NCBI GenBank assembly: GCA_030123625.1
Contig: CP126121.1
Coordinates: forward strand, 1,218,179 to 1,282,178
Length of the DNA stretch: 64,000 nt
Source: Nitrospira sp.
GTDB lineage: Bacteria > Nitrospirota > Nitrospiria > Nitrospirales > Nitrospiraceae
Direction: 5' to 3'
The position numbers and the translations under genes are program-made. The notes under the pieces are model-generated. The model ran no database searches and was not told the DNA's origin. It saw only the letters and a list, made by a program, of their open reading frames with translations. Of this stretch, positions 44,788 through 54,627 are shown in pieces (within the stretch, counting starts at the first letter, position 1; each line of letters starts with the position of its first letter).

Positions 44788-45606
44788 TCAAAAGATCGCT
44801 TTGACGAATTCAAGTATCGTGCGTTGCATGTCCGAATCATCGGTGATCGGACGAGCGACGGCCACATCACAGGCCCGCTCCGGCGTCACGCCTTGCTTCA
44901 TCAGGGTACCGGCATAGATCAAGAGTCTGGTGCTGACTCCTTCTTCCAACCCGTGGTTTCTCAGGTTGCGGACCTTTTGGCCGAGTTTGACGAGTTTTCC
45001 AGCGATCGCGGGTTCCACCCCTGCCTCACGCTGAACCACCATCGTTTCGATGTCCGGCGCGGGGTAGTCGAATTCAATCGCCATGAAGCGCTGCTTCGTG
45101 CTTTGCTTCAGATCTTTGAGCACAGTCTGATAGCCGGGGTTGTAGGAAATCACCAGCATGAACTCGTCGGCGGCCTCTAGAATCTGGCCTTTTTTCTCGA
45201 TCGGGAGCACTCGTCGGTCATCGCTGAGGGGATGGATGATGACGGTCGTGTCCTTTCTGGCCTCCACCACCTCGTCAAGATAGACAATGGCCCCATGTTT
45301 CACTCCGGCTGTCAACGGCCCATCCATCCATACGGTATCCTGCCCTTTCAGGAGGTAACGGCCCACCAAGTCGGATGCCGTGAGATCCTCGTGACAGGCG
45401 ACGGTGATCAACGGTCGGCCGAGCTTGTACGCCATGTACTGAACAAACCGAGTTTTTCCGCAGCCGGTCGGCCCCTTCAGCATCACCGGCAGTTTTTTCC
45501 GGGCAGCGATGGTAAACAGGCCGACCTCTCCACAGACCTCCGCGTAAAACGGCTCCTGCAGGATGCGATATTGCGTCATATCGACTTCACGCGCTTGCTG
45601 CGTCAC
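44788..45606 (-). CDS. CbbQ/NirQ/NorQ-family AAA+ ATPase
   Basis: 272 residues from the GTG at 45606 (AGGAG eight bases upstream; ATGs at 45612 and 45579 are worse placed). Walker [11 protein letters not shown] (43-52), Walker [11 protein letters not shown] (107-116), sensor motif [10 protein letters not shown], and a CbbQ-type C-terminal domain ([18 protein letters not shown]). These MoxR-clade ATPases work with a von Willebrand-domain partner (CbbO or NorD) to activate RuBisCO or insert metals in NO reductase. No partner gene is within 18 kb downstream. Confidence 0.9.
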   Translation of the reverse strand: MTQQAREVDMTQYRILQEPFYAEVCGEVGLFTIAARKKLPVMLKGPTGCGKTRFVQYMAYKLGRPLITVACHEDLTASDLVGRYLLKGQDTVWMDGPLTAGVKHGAIVYLDEVVEARKDTTVIIHPLSDDRRVLPIEKKGQILEAADEFMLVISYNPGYQTVLKDLKQSTKQRFMAIEFDYPAPDIETMVVQREAGVEPAIAGKLVKLGQKVRNLRNHGLEEGVSTRLLIYAGTLMKQGVTPERACDVAVARPITDDSDMQRTILEFVKAIF

Positions 45607-45826
45607 GAGCATGACTCCTATAAGAACTGCTTTGATCTGACAGCATGAACGCCGTCGCTGACTGCAACAATAAACGGAACAAAGTCTGAAGATCAAGCAC
45701 AAGGGGGACGGATATCGCTTTAGGCGAACATGGAGTGGGTGTGGTCCGTTGCGCATCGAACTCGCTGCACAAGAGACCTCGTGCGTGTTAGCATACTGAC
45801 GGTGAACGCTTCTATGTAACACGGCG

Positions 45827-47224
45827 ATGTTCAGACCCATTCCAGAAACGACTCTCTTTCGAAGAATCCCCTATCGTTTGATCGCATCCCTCCTCCTGAT
45901 CCTGGCCTTGATCGTCTCCATCATCCTGCTTTTCAGCCTGGAACGAGAAAAACTTCTTCTCCGAGGCTCTACGGAGGGCGAGAGGGCTCCCATGGAATTA
46001 TTCCAGGCCTTTTGGCGGTCGCGCAGTGATTTGATCGTTGAGACATTCCTTGTAGTCTTGGTAAGTGCGATCGGTATCGCGGCAGTCATCATGTTGCTTC
46101 ACTACGACACCGTGCGTAGAACTTTGGAAGAGGTGAAAGGGTTGGCTCGAAACATTCTCCAGAGTATTCCCACGGGTGTGCTGACAATCAGCCAGCAGGG
46201 AATTATCAGTGCGGTAAATCCCACAGCCGAGATGGTCTTGAATCGCCCCTCCTCGGAGTTGCTGGGGAAGGGCTATGACGTGGTGTTCCCTGAAGCAGAC
46301 CCGATTCGGCAGGCTCTCGACGCGGCGTTACGAGATCACCGCCATGTGAGTCAGAAGGATCTCCTCTACGAATGCCGTGAACAAAACCCGAGAACGATTC
46401 GCGTGAGTACCGCGGAGCTGACGGGAGACGATAAGAAATCGGCAGGGGTGATCCTGCAGGCGCAGGACATCACGGAGTGGCTAGGGCTCGAACGACGCGT
46501 CCGTGTCGCAGAAAAGTTATCGGCGTTGCACACCTTGTCCGCAGGAGTCGCGCACGAGCTGCGAAACCCTTTGAGTGCCATGGATCTGAACCTCCATCTC
46601 CTGGAAGAAGAGCTCAAGGAGAACAGAACGCTGGCGGAACCAGAGGCACGGTACCTTCGCGTCTTGAACGCCGAATGCCGCCGTCTTTCAGGTATTCTTG
46701 ATAACTTTATGAAATTCGCTCGCCCTGGATCTCTTGGTTTGCATGCGGTGGACATAAAGGCAGTCATCGACCACATTATGACGCTGATGCGTTTCGAGGC
46801 AGAAGAACGCCGGATTCGACTCGTACAGGTTACGGATGAGCAATTACCGCCTGTGTGGGGGGATGAAACTCAAATCAGCCAGGTATTCGTCAACATCATC
46901 GTGAATGCGTTTCATGCCATGCCGAACGGCGGACTCTGTCAGATTTCAGTGGGGCAACGGGAAGCGGAAGGAAAACCTTGGGTAGAGATCACCGTGAAAG
47001 ATAGCGGCGTCGGGATTACGAAGGAGCAACTGTCTCATCTGTTTGAGCCCTTCTACACGACCAAGTCGAGCGGCACCGGACTTGGCCTTGCCATCGCGTA
47101 TCGGATTATACAGGACCACGGTGGTACGATCGACGTCTCCAGTGTGCCGGGAAGCGGAACGGCGGTGGTGACCAAATTTCCCGTGGCAACTGATCCGCTT
47201 CATAAGGTTGGTGTTGGATCATGA
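45827..47224 (+). CDS. Membrane sensor histidine kinase
   Basis: 465 residues. Transmembrane helices at 17-37 and 71-91 enclose a ~33-residue periplasmic loop, too small for a large ligand domain, so sensing may be within the membrane or via the cytoplasmic PAS domain (~108-225; [21 protein letters not shown]). The HisKA helix [15 protein letters not shown] gives phospho-acceptor His243. The ATPase domain has the N box near [15 protein letters not shown] (G1) and GTGLGLAI (G2). Its stop overlaps the response-regulator ATG by four bases. NtrB-like organisation fits the NtrC-type partner. Confidence 0.92.
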   Translation: MFRPIPETTLFRRIPYRLIASLLLILALIVSIILLFSLEREKLLLRGSTEGERAPMELFQAFWRSRSDLIVETFLVVLVSAIGIAAVIMLLHYDTVRRTLEEVKGLARNILQSIPTGVLTISQQGIISAVNPTAEMVLNRPSSELLGKGYDVVFPEADPIRQALDAALRDHRHVSQKDLLYECREQNPRTIRVSTAELTGDDKKSAGVILQAQDITEWLGLERRVRVAEKLSALHTLSAGVAHELRNPLSAMDLNLHLLEEELKENRTLAEPEARYLRVLNAECRRLSGILDNFMKFARPGSLGLHAVDIKAVIDHIMTLMRFEAEERRIRLVQVTDEQLPPVWGDETQISQVFVNIIVNAFHAMPNGGLCQISVGQREAEGKPWVEITVKDSGVGITKEQLSHLFEPFYTTKSSGTGLGLAIAYRIIQDHGGTIDVSSVPGSGTAVVTKFPVATDPLHKVGVGS

Positions 47225-48579
47225 CACAGGCCGCTCGCATTCTCATCATCGATGATGAGGTGAATATCCGCAACGCCCTGATGACCATGTTGGAGAAAAA
47301 GGGTTACCGGGTCTACGGAGCAGGCACAGGAGACGAGGCTCTGCGACAATTGGATGAAGCTCGAATGGATGTGGTGATCACCGATCTGAGGATGCCCGGG
47401 ATCAGCGGGATGGAATTTCTACGCCAACTGAAGAACAAATGGTCGGATACGGAAGTTGTGGTCATGACGGCGTTTGGTTCGATCGATACGGCGGTGGAAG
47501 CGATGCGTCTAGGCGCCTACGACTATCTGACGAAACCGATCGATCGCGAGCGGTTTGTCGTGATCGTGGAGAAGGCGCTCGAGCGCCATACCTTGGCCTA
47601 TGAAAACAAGCAACTCCGTAACCGACTTGAAACGAGAACACGTTTTGATCACATGGTCGGCGAAAGCGAGGCCATGCAGTCAGTCTATACCTTGGTGGAG
47701 ATGGTGGCGGACAGCGATGTGACGGTCTTGCTCACCGGGGAAAGCGGAACCGGCAAGGAACTCGTCGCGCGCGCGATTCACCATAAGAGCCCGAGGGCCG
47801 ACGGGCCGTTCATTACCCTGAATTGCGGTGCCTTGCCCGAGAATCTCTTCGAGAGCGAGCTATTCGGCTATGAGAAAGGCGCGTTCACCGGCGCCATGTC
47901 AACCAAAGTCGGACGGTTTGAATTGGCTGACGGCGGGACGCTCCTGCTGGATGAAGTGGGCGAACTCTCGCTCAAGTCGCAAGTCGATTTTCTACGTGTT
48001 CTTGAGACCAAGGAATTCAGGCGTTTGGGTGGAACGAAACTCATCAAAGTCGATACGAGAATCATAGCCGCTACCAATCGGAATCTCGATGAAGCGGTCA
48101 AACAGGGGGACTTTCGGGAAGATCTCTACTATCGGCTCAATGTTGTTCCTATCCGCCTTCCGCCGCTTCGCGATCGGGTGGATGATGTCCCTCTGCTGGT
48201 GGATCGATACCTGCGCGAGTCCTGCACACAGCATCACCGCGGGCCGAAAGAAGTCTCGCGAGAGGCCATGCGGCTGTTACGACTCTATGGGTGGCCTGGA
48301 AACGTTCGACAACTACGAAATCTCATGGAGCGGCTGGTCGTCACGGTCAAGGATACGACGATTCAACCCTCGCATCTTCCTGAAGAAATCCAGGCCAGCA
48401 AAGACAATATACGGACTATGGTGCTTACCCTGGGAACACCCATCCAACAGATCGAACGACAAGTCATTGAACGAACCTTGAAGGAAGTCACGAACCATCG
48501 AGAAAATGCCGCCAAGCTGTTAGGGATTAGTCTCCGGACCCTCCAATACAAGATCAAGGAATACGGAATTCGCGAGTGA
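47221..48579 (+). CDS. Sigma-54-dependent response regulator (NtrC family)
   Basis: 452 residues in three domains. Receiver 1-~120: acidic pocket IIDDE, phospho-acceptor Asp55 in VVITDLRMPG, Thr in VVMTAFG, Lys in DYLTKPID. AAA+ ~145-380: Walker A GESGTGKE, sigma-54 contact loop GAFTGA intact, Walker B GGTLLLDEVGEL, and the RLNVVPIRLPPLRDR helix. C-terminal Fis-type HTH ~410-452: HRENAAKLLGISLRTLQYKI. The GAFTGA loop means it can open sigma-54 promoters such as the one at 48795. Coupled with the kinase upstream. Confidence 0.95.
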   Translation: MTQAARILIIDDEVNIRNALMTMLEKKGYRVYGAGTGDEALRQLDEARMDVVITDLRMPGISGMEFLRQLKNKWSDTEVVVMTAFGSIDTAVEAMRLGAYDYLTKPIDRERFVVIVEKALERHTLAYENKQLRNRLETRTRFDHMVGESEAMQSVYTLVEMVADSDVTVLLTGESGTGKELVARAIHHKSPRADGPFITLNCGALPENLFESELFGYEKGAFTGAMSTKVGRFELADGGTLLLDEVGELSLKSQVDFLRVLETKEFRRLGGTKLIKVDTRIIAATNRNLDEAVKQGDFREDLYYRLNVVPIRLPPLRDRVDDVPLLVDRYLRESCTQHHRGPKEVSREAMRLLRLYGWPGNVRQLRNLMERLVVTVKDTTIQPSHLPEEIQASKDNIRTMVLTLGTPIQQIERQVIERTLKEVTNHRENAAKLLGISLRTLQYKIKEYGIRE

Positions 48580-48794
48580 TTGTTCTTGCCTGAATCATTT
48601 CCTACGTCCCGACACGGAGTAATCGTGACTCATGACGCAAGAAATGCACCCCAAATCGACACAGAGCCATGCAGACATGCAGTTCTTGCACAAGCCAATT
48701 GAGGCGAGAAGCCTTGGGTTTCAGCATCTCTCTAGCACCGTTGTAAGCCCGCAATAGATCTCATCCTACTAATTCCATCTGCCTGTTCAGTAGT
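48580..48794. other. Probable upstream activator region
   Basis: 215 bases between the regulator stop and the sigma-54 promoter. NtrC-type activators usually bind 80-200 bases upstream; candidate half-sites exist (e.g. TTCTTGC near 48680 and GCAAGAA near 48643) but no clean palindrome was found. Confidence 0.35.
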
Positions 48795-48810
48795 GGCACG
48801 CTCTCTGCAG
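48795..48810 (+). promoter_or_regulatory. Sigma-54 (-24/-12) promoter
   Basis: TGGCACGCTCTCTGCA: the -24 element TGGCACG (48795-48801) is perfect and the -12 element CTGCA differs from TTGCA in one base, with the strict spacing of the consensus. Transcription would start near 48820, about 105 bases before the TPR gene. It lies just after the sigma-54 activator gene. Confidence 0.75.
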
Positions 48811-48822
48811 CGTGTTGACTCA

Positions 48823-48886
48823 AGTCGGCTTCCGACAGCAGCCATCATGCATGATGGTGATAATGGGCTGTTGCGCAACCGACTTT
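48823..48886 (+). promoter_or_regulatory. Leader hairpin
   Basis: AAGTCGG (48823-48829) pairs with CCGACTT (48880-48886), and inside it CAGCAGCC pairs imperfectly with GGGCTGTTG around an ATCATGCATGAT self-complementary centre. It begins at the predicted transcript start, so it would sit at the very 5' end of the mRNA. It could stabilise the mRNA or bind a regulator; a double-stranded protein site is the alternative. No T run follows, so not a terminator. Confidence 0.5.
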
Positions 48887-48926
48887 CGAACAACTTGAGG
48901 TTGCCAAGGAAATAAAGGATAGGGAC

Positions 48927-49217
48927 ATGACCATGAAGAATGAGGACGCGACGGAGAGCATGTCGTGCGCGGACCCTCCACCGAATAAAGACTGGTTCTC
49001 GCAACTCCAGCAACTGTCGGACGCGCTTGTTCTCTGTCCTACGGATGTTGGAACGCGATGCGAACTGGCTGCGCTGCTCGAACAACTTGGTCAGCATGAA
49101 GAGGCGCTGGTCAATTGGAATACCGTCCTGACTTCCGATCCCAACAATCTAACGGCTCGGGAAGGGTCGGTCCGCTGTCGGCAGCGGATGGGCCGGCCCT
49201 TCCAATCACCCGCATAA
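48927..49217 (+). CDS. Small TPR-like protein
   Basis: 96 residues; AGGATAGGGA precedes the ATG. Residues 25-90 form about two tetratricopeptide helix pairs (GTRCELAALLEQLGQHEEAL, then LVNWNTVLTSDPNNLTAREG). TPR motifs mediate protein binding. It is the first gene after the sigma-54 promoter and about 200 bases before the membrane complex, so it may help assemble or regulate it. That role is inference. Confidence 0.7.
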   Translation: MTMKNEDATESMSCADPPPNKDWFSQLQQLSDALVLCPTDVGTRCELAALLEQLGQHEEALVNWNTVLTSDPNNLTAREGSVRCRQRMGRPFQSPA

Positions 49218-49414
49218 GGTGTCGGGAGTGCAGGACGCTAATGGCGTAGGAGCATCTCGAAGCGGTGCAACACACAAGGGGAGCCACGACGCTGGCTGCC
49301 TGCGTGAATCAGATGCGCAATCTTCCCTGTATCTCAGCCAATGTTGAGGATGAACCAGGGCCTTCATTCGTCCTGCGGTAATTCGACAAGCACACAGGGG
49401 CTGCAATCGATCGC
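49218..49414. other. Spacer before the complex genes
   Basis: 197 bases; no gene. No second -24/-12 site was seen, so read-through from 48795 is assumed for the complex. Confidence 0.35.
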
Positions 49415-51442
49415 ATGCTGAATCTGTTGTGGATCCTTCTCGGCGGGTATGTGGCCGGCATATTGCTTCCGCTCTGTCTCCCCCGACGACCCGAAGCTCA
49501 ACGTTTCACTGCCGGCGTCTCCGCCATCGTGGCGGCCGGCGCGGGTATCATTCTTGGGTTCCTTGGCCTCACGTCCTCGGAGCCGATCACAGGCTCACTC
49601 GCCTCCACAATTCCTCTGCTCACCTTGGCGATTCGGCTCGATTCACTCGCGGCGTTCTTCGTCTTCACCATCTCCGTTGTGGGTCTTGCCGCGTCGATCT
49701 ATGCCATTGGATACCTGCGGCATTCAGCTGGGAGCGCATCGATCGCCGCGCTCGGAGCGCTCTTCAACGCGTATCTCCTCGCGATGACGTTCGTCGTCCT
49801 CGCGGACAACGGTTTTTTCTTTCTGCTCGCCTGGGAACTGATGTCGCTCCTGTCCTATGTTCTCGTGGTCACGGAGCACGAGAACATGGAGGTGCGGTAT
49901 GCGGGATTGTTCTATTTGATCATGACGCATATCGGAACCGCGTTCATTGCCGTGGCGTTCCTGATCTTCTTCCAGAGTACCGGATCATTCTCCTTTGAAA
50001 CGTTCCGGCAACCAGGGCAGCCCTTGTCCGAGGATATGAGAACCCTTGTATTTCTGATGGCTTTAGTGGGGTTCGGCACGAAGGCTGGTATCGTACCACT
50101 CCATGTCTGGTTGCCCTATGCGCATCCAGTGGCACCGTCGCACGTCTCAGCCGTGATGTCCGGCGTCATGATTAAGACCGCAATCTATGGTCTGATCCGG
50201 GTGTATTTCGATTTCTTTGGTGGGCAGTTTCCCTGGTGGTGGGGCTTCACTGTGCTGTTCCTCGGAACAACATCGGCGTTACTGGGCGTGATGTACGCGT
50301 TGATGGAGCATGACCTCAAGAAGCTCCTGGCGTTTCACAGCGTGGAAAACATCGGCATCATCCTGTTGGGCATCGGGGCCGGCATGATCTTTCAGTCTTA
50401 CGGGCTGAGGGAACTTGCCGCGCTCGGACTGCTGGCCGGGCTCTACCATACGATCAATCACGCCATGTTCAAGGCCTTACTGTTCTTAGGAGCCGGCTCA
50501 CTACTCTACGCGACACATACGCGCAATATGGAGGAGTACGGCGGGTTGCTTCGGCGCATGCCGTGGACGGGATTCTTCTTTTTGATCGGGGCGGTGTCGA
50601 TCTCCGCTCTGCCTCCCACCAATGGATTCGTGAGCGAGTGGCTGGTGTTCCAAAGTCTCTTTCTCAGCTTTCAGATTCCGACGGTGTTTCTCAAACTAAT
50701 GCTGCCGATTGCGGCAGCTGTCCTGGCCCTGACCGGCGTGCTGGCCCTGACCTGCTTTGCAAAAGCGTTCGGGATTTCGTTTCTCGCGCAGCCACGGAGC
50801 CCGCATGCGCGTCACGCCGAGGAGGTTCCGGTTCCACTGTGTATCGGGATGGGTCTCTTGGCCACGTTCTGCATTGCATTGGGCATCGCCCCGATGGTGG
50901 TCGTGCCGCTGTTGGACCGAGTCGTCGCTCCCCTGGCCGGGATCTCGATCGAAGGTAAGGTGCTGGCGATGGACGGATGGGCGCTGGCACCGGTGAATGT
51001 CGAATTTTCAAGCCTCTGCACGCCGGCGCTCGCGCTGCTGTTGGTGATGCTGTCGCTGCTGGGGTTGGGGCTTGCCGTCGTGTTTGGTGGTCGGCTGAAA
51101 ACACGTCATTACAAGACCTGGGGCTGCGGGCTTAACCTCTCACCCCGGATGGAATACACCGCGACTGCTTTTGTCCAGCCGATCAAACGAGTCTTCAGCA
51201 CGATCTACCAACCCACAGTCAAACTCGAGACGGAGTTTCTCGATGAGTCGCGGTACTTCGCGAAGCGGCGACGTTTTGAATTTCACATTGAACCGATATT
51301 TGAGAAGTATCTCTACGATCCCCTGGTGGCGTTCTTCTCGACTCTGGCCGACCGTCTGAAAGTCATCCAGGCGGGCAGTCTGCATCTGTACCTGACGTAT
51401 ATTTTCGTTGCGCTGATTGCCTTGCTGTTGCTCGCGGTGTAA
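49415..51442 (+). CDS. hyfB: Ehr/Hyf complex membrane subunit HyfB-like (proton-pump antiporter type)
   Basis: 675 residues, about 15 hydrophobic helices and a C-terminal soluble tail (~590-650). The antiporter core is intact: WELMSLLSYVLVVTEHENME carries the conserved Glu of the proton path, and GFGTKAGIVPLHVWLPYAHP with the following VMSGVMIKTAIYG carries Lys residues. This is the NuoL/MrpA fold used by HyfB/HycC. It would move protons or sodium when electrons pass the peripheral arm. It is followed after three bases by the HyfC gene. Confidence 0.92.
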   Translation: MLNLLWILLGGYVAGILLPLCLPRRPEAQRFTAGVSAIVAAGAGIILGFLGLTSSEPITGSLASTIPLLTLAIRLDSLAAFFVFTISVVGLAASIYAIGYLRHSAGSASIAALGALFNAYLLAMTFVVLADNGFFFLLAWELMSLLSYVLVVTEHENMEVRYAGLFYLIMTHIGTAFIAVAFLIFFQSTGSFSFETFRQPGQPLSEDMRTLVFLMALVGFGTKAGIVPLHVWLPYAHPVAPSHVSAVMSGVMIKTAIYGLIRVYFDFFGGQFPWWWGFTVLFLGTTSALLGVMYALMEHDLKKLLAFHSVENIGIILLGIGAGMIFQSYGLRELAALGLLAGLYHTINHAMFKALLFLGAGSLLYATHTRNMEEYGGLLRRMPWTGFFFLIGAVSISALPPTNGFVSEWLVFQSLFLSFQIPTVFLKLMLPIAAAVLALTGVLALTCFAKAFGISFLAQPRSPHARHAEEVPVPLCIGMGLLATFCIALGIAPMVVVPLLDRVVAPLAGISIEGKVLAMDGWALAPVNVEFSSLCTPALALLLVMLSLLGLGLAVVFGGRLKTRHYKTWGCGLNLSPRMEYTATAFVQPIKRVFSTIYQPTVKLETEFLDESRYFAKRRRFEFHIEPIFEKYLYDPLVAFFSTLADRLKVIQAGSLHLYLTYIFVALIALLLLAV

Positions 51443-51445
51443 CCG

Positions 51446-52396
51446 ATGCTCCACGCGATCACCATCATCGTGGCCCAAACAACCGTCTTACTGGCCATCT
51501 CGCCGTTTCTCGTGGGTCTGATCCGAAAAGTCAAAGCACGGTTGCAATTGCGACGCGGCGCAAGCGTCCTCCAGCCTTACGCCGACTTGGCGAAGCTCTT
51601 CCAGAAACAGCCGGTGATTTCGACCACCACTTCATGGATTTTCACGGCAACGCCGTATATCGTATTTGCCTCTATTTTGACTGCGGGCCTGCTGGTCCCC
51701 ACGTTCACCTCGCAGACACCCATGAACTTTGCGGGAAACATCATTGCGCTGGTGTATCTCTTGGCGTTGAGCACGTTCTTCTTGATTCTCGCGGGGCTCG
51801 ATACCGGATCAGCCTTTGGAGGGATGGGCGGCAGCCGAGAAGCGATCGTGGCATCGCTGACCGAGCCGGCCATGATTCTCGCGATCTTTGCGATTGCCCT
51901 GACCAATGGCTCAACGAATGTGAGCACCATTGTCCATAAGACCGCCCTGCTAGAAGGCATTGTCACGGACCCGTCGCCGCACCTGATGGCGTTGGCGGCC
52001 CTCTTCATCGTGGCGCTCGCAGAAACAGGACGGGTGCCGGTCGATAATCCGGCAACCCATCTGGAACTCACGATGATCCATGAAGCGATGGTCCTTGAAT
52101 ACTCGGGGCGCTATCTTGCGCTACTCGAATGGGCGGCCGGTCTGAAACTCGCGGTGTTCCTTTCTTTGATCGCCAACGTCTTCGCTCCATGGGGCATCGC
52201 GACGACGGTAACACCCGCCGCTATGGCTGTCGGGCTCCTGGTGTATGTGGTGAAGACCGCAGCACTCGCAGTGTCAATCGGGGTCATCGAATGTATGTTC
52301 GCAAAATTGCGGTTGTTCCGGGTCACGGATCTGCTGGGCGTGGCGTTTATCCTCGCCCTGCTCGGGTTGCTGTTCTTTTACATTCTTCGGAGCTGA
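51446..52396 (+). CDS. hyfC: Ehr/Hyf complex membrane subunit HyfC-like (NuoH type)
   Basis: 316 residues, eight predicted helices. The cytoplasmic loop with GRVPVDNPATHLELTMIHEAM is the charged NuoH/HyfC segment joining the quinone-like chamber and the pump modules. GIRKVKARLQLRRGAS near the start is the family N-terminal loop. It anchors the soluble arm to the membrane. Confidence 0.92.
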   Translation: MLHAITIIVAQTTVLLAISPFLVGLIRKVKARLQLRRGASVLQPYADLAKLFQKQPVISTTTSWIFTATPYIVFASILTAGLLVPTFTSQTPMNFAGNIIALVYLLALSTFFLILAGLDTGSAFGGMGGSREAIVASLTEPAMILAIFAIALTNGSTNVSTIVHKTALLEGIVTDPSPHLMALAALFIVALAETGRVPVDNPATHLELTMIHEAMVLEYSGRYLALLEWAAGLKLAVFLSLIANVFAPWGIATTVTPAAMAVGLLVYVVKTAALAVSIGVIECMFAKLRLFRVTDLLGVAFILALLGLLFFYILRS

Positions 52397-52400
52397 ACGG

Positions 52401-53066
52401 ATGCAGGGGCTTTCTTCCATTGGATCGCAACTTGTCGACTTGTGCTCGGCCTTGCTCTTGTTGACCTGTTTCGCGATTGTGGCGCAACGGCGGCTCTCGG
52501 CCTGCGTCGACCTGTTCGCGCTGCAATCGGCCTTTCTCGTTATAACCGCGGCCCTGGTGGCCTATTTGACCGGGAACCAGCATATCTATATTGCGGCGGC
52601 GCTGACCGGTGTCATCAAAGTGATCATCATCCCGCGTGTCCTGAAGAAAGTCATTGATCGCCTCAACGTCAAGCGAGAGCTGGTGATGTACATCAACGTG
52701 CCGGCGGGGCTGTTGATTTGCGGTGGACTGGTCATGCTGGCGTTCTTCATCGCCCAACCGATCATCCCGTTCGGCTTTCTCCTCACACGAGATGCGTTAG
52801 CCATCGCCCTCGCGATCGTGCTCATCGGATTGTTTACGATGATCGCGAGACAAAAGGCCGTGACCCAGCTGGTGGGCTTTCTCGTCCTGGAAAACGGGTT
52901 GTTTTTGGGCGCCACCGCCGCCACATATGGGATGCCGTTGATCGTCGAATTGGGTGTGTTCTTCGACGTCCTCGTCGCAACATTGATCGCGGGAATCTAC
53001 ACGAATCGGTTACAAGACGCATTCGACAGTGTGGATACAGATCGACTCACCGTCCTAAAAGAATAG
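52401..53066 (+). CDS. hyfE: Ehr/Hyf complex membrane subunit HyfE-like
   Basis: 221 residues with six to seven helices; HyfE-type proteins are NuoK-like with an extension. AFLVITAALVAYLTGNQHIY and LVLENGLFLGATAATYGMPL are the family blocks; the second contains the Glu of the NuoK proton path. It starts four bases after hyfC, with no own strong ribosome site, so it is probably coupled. Confidence 0.88.
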   Translation: MQGLSSIGSQLVDLCSALLLLTCFAIVAQRRLSACVDLFALQSAFLVITAALVAYLTGNQHIYIAAALTGVIKVIIIPRVLKKVIDRLNVKRELVMYINVPAGLLICGGLVMLAFFIAQPIIPFGFLLTRDALAIALAIVLIGLFTMIARQKAVTQLVGFLVLENGLFLGATAATYGMPLIVELGVFFDVLVATLIAGIYTNRLQDAFDSVDTDRLTVLKE

Positions 53067-53079
53067 CCGAGGTCCCTTG

Positions 53080-54615
53080 ATGATCGCAGTCGTCGTCTTG
53101 TTGGTCGCGCCGCTTCTGGCGGGAGGGCTGAGCCTGGTCGTCCACCGCTCCGCACTGCTCCACGCGATCAACTTGACCAGTATGGGCGCCATCGTGACGG
53201 CGGAAATCGTGATCACCCGAACTGTGCTGAGCGACGGCTCTCTCACGGCTTTGGATCAGTTGGTGTACCTCGACGCGTTGTCGACTTTCATTCTCTTCAT
53301 TATCGGCGTGGTCGGACTGGCCTGTTCCTTCTATATGCGCCCGTACATGGACGACCAAGTCGCACGGGGCGTGATCGCGCCTGGACGCCTCAACCTGTTC
53401 TTTTTTCTTTTCCATATGTTTTTACTTGCCATGGTGGTTGCGACCATTGCGAACAGCGTCGGTGTGCAGTGGGTGGCCATCGAGGCGACGACGCTCGCCA
53501 CCACCTTTCTCATCGCCTTTTGGAGGCGACGAGAGTCGCTGGAGGCCGGGTGGAAATACCTCATTTTGTGTTCGGTCGGCATCTCGCTCGCATTGTTCGG
53601 TGTCGTCCTGCTGTATTACTCGTCCCTGCATGTACTGAGCGATGTCAGTCAAGGGTTAAACGTGACACAGCTGCTGCCGGTGGCCGATCGGTTGAATCCG
53701 CAGGTCCTCAAGTTGGCCTTCATCTTTATCCTGGTCGGGTATGGCACCAAAGTGGGGCTCGTCCCGATGCATAGCTGGTTGCCGGATGCCTACACCGAGG
53801 CGCCGGCTCCGGTAGTCGCCATGCTCGCCGGTGTCCTCGAAGTGGTCGCGGCCTATGCAATTCTAAGGGTGAGGATGATCGTTGATCACGCCGTTCCGTT
53901 TGCCTTCGCGGGTGGATTGCTGGCCTTGCTTGGCTTTGCCTCACTCGTAACAGCAGCGTTCTTTCTCCTCATCCAGCACAACTATAAGCGGCTGTTCGCC
54001 TATTCCAGCATCGAGCACATGGGAATCGCCATGATTGGATTCGGGGTCGGAGGGCCGCTGGGGACCTTCGGTGGCCTGTTTCATCTCTTGAATCATGCGT
54101 TCGCGAAATCGATGGCGTTTTTTGCTGCAGGGAATATTCATCGTCGCTTTCACACAGTGGAAATCGGTGATGTGCAGGGGTTGGCCATGGCGCAACCTTG
54201 GACGGCTACGGCGCTGATGATCTCGGGGTTGGCCTTATCGGCGCTTCCTCCGTTCGCGGCATTTGCCAGCGAAGTCCAAATTCTCACGGCCTTGGCTTCG
54301 CAAGGGGTTCCGGGAATGGGCTTCACCGGCAGCGGGGGCATGGTGACCGTGGCGGTATCGGACCACTTCAGCCGAGTCGCGCTGGCTTCAGTATTTTTAG
54401 TCTCTGCGGTTCTTTCGTTCGGCGGTCTGCTGTACCGCGTAACCGGGATGGTGTGGGGGACGCCTCCGGAGGAAATGGTCCGGGGAGAAGTCTGGACACT
54501 CGGTCATATGCCGATCCTCCTTCTTGCCGGAGCTCTGGTGGGATTCAGCTTGTTTCTGCCACAGCCCATGCAACAACTCTTGGAACAGGCGACGGCAATT
54601 CTTGTGATTCAATAG
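53080..54615 (+). CDS. hyfF: Ehr/Hyf complex membrane subunit HyfF-like
   Basis: 511 residues from the ATG at 53080 (GAGG upstream; the TTG one codon earlier is possible). Another antiporter-type subunit: WVAIEATTLATTFLIAF (Glu), GYGTKVGLVPMHSWLPDA (Lys) and FHLLNHAFAKSMAFFAAGN. At the position where NuoL/M have a mid-membrane Lys the sequence is AGVLEVVAAYAIL, so this subunit has Glu there. With HyfB it gives two potential pumping channels. Confidence 0.92.
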   Translation: MIAVVVLLVAPLLAGGLSLVVHRSALLHAINLTSMGAIVTAEIVITRTVLSDGSLTALDQLVYLDALSTFILFIIGVVGLACSFYMRPYMDDQVARGVIAPGRLNLFFFLFHMFLLAMVVATIANSVGVQWVAIEATTLATTFLIAFWRRRESLEAGWKYLILCSVGISLALFGVVLLYYSSLHVLSDVSQGLNVTQLLPVADRLNPQVLKLAFIFILVGYGTKVGLVPMHSWLPDAYTEAPAPVVAMLAGVLEVVAAYAILRVRMIVDHAVPFAFAGGLLALLGFASLVTAAFFLLIQHNYKRLFAYSSIEHMGIAMIGFGVGGPLGTFGGLFHLLNHAFAKSMAFFAAGNIHRRFHTVEIGDVQGLAMAQPWTATALMISGLALSALPPFAAFASEVQILTALASQGVPGMGFTGSGGMVTVAVSDHFSRVALASVFLVSAVLSFGGLLYRVTGMVWGTPPEEMVRGEVWTLGHMPILLLAGALVGFSLFLPQPMQQLLEQATAILVIQ

Positions 54616-54627
54616 GAGAGGATGGTC

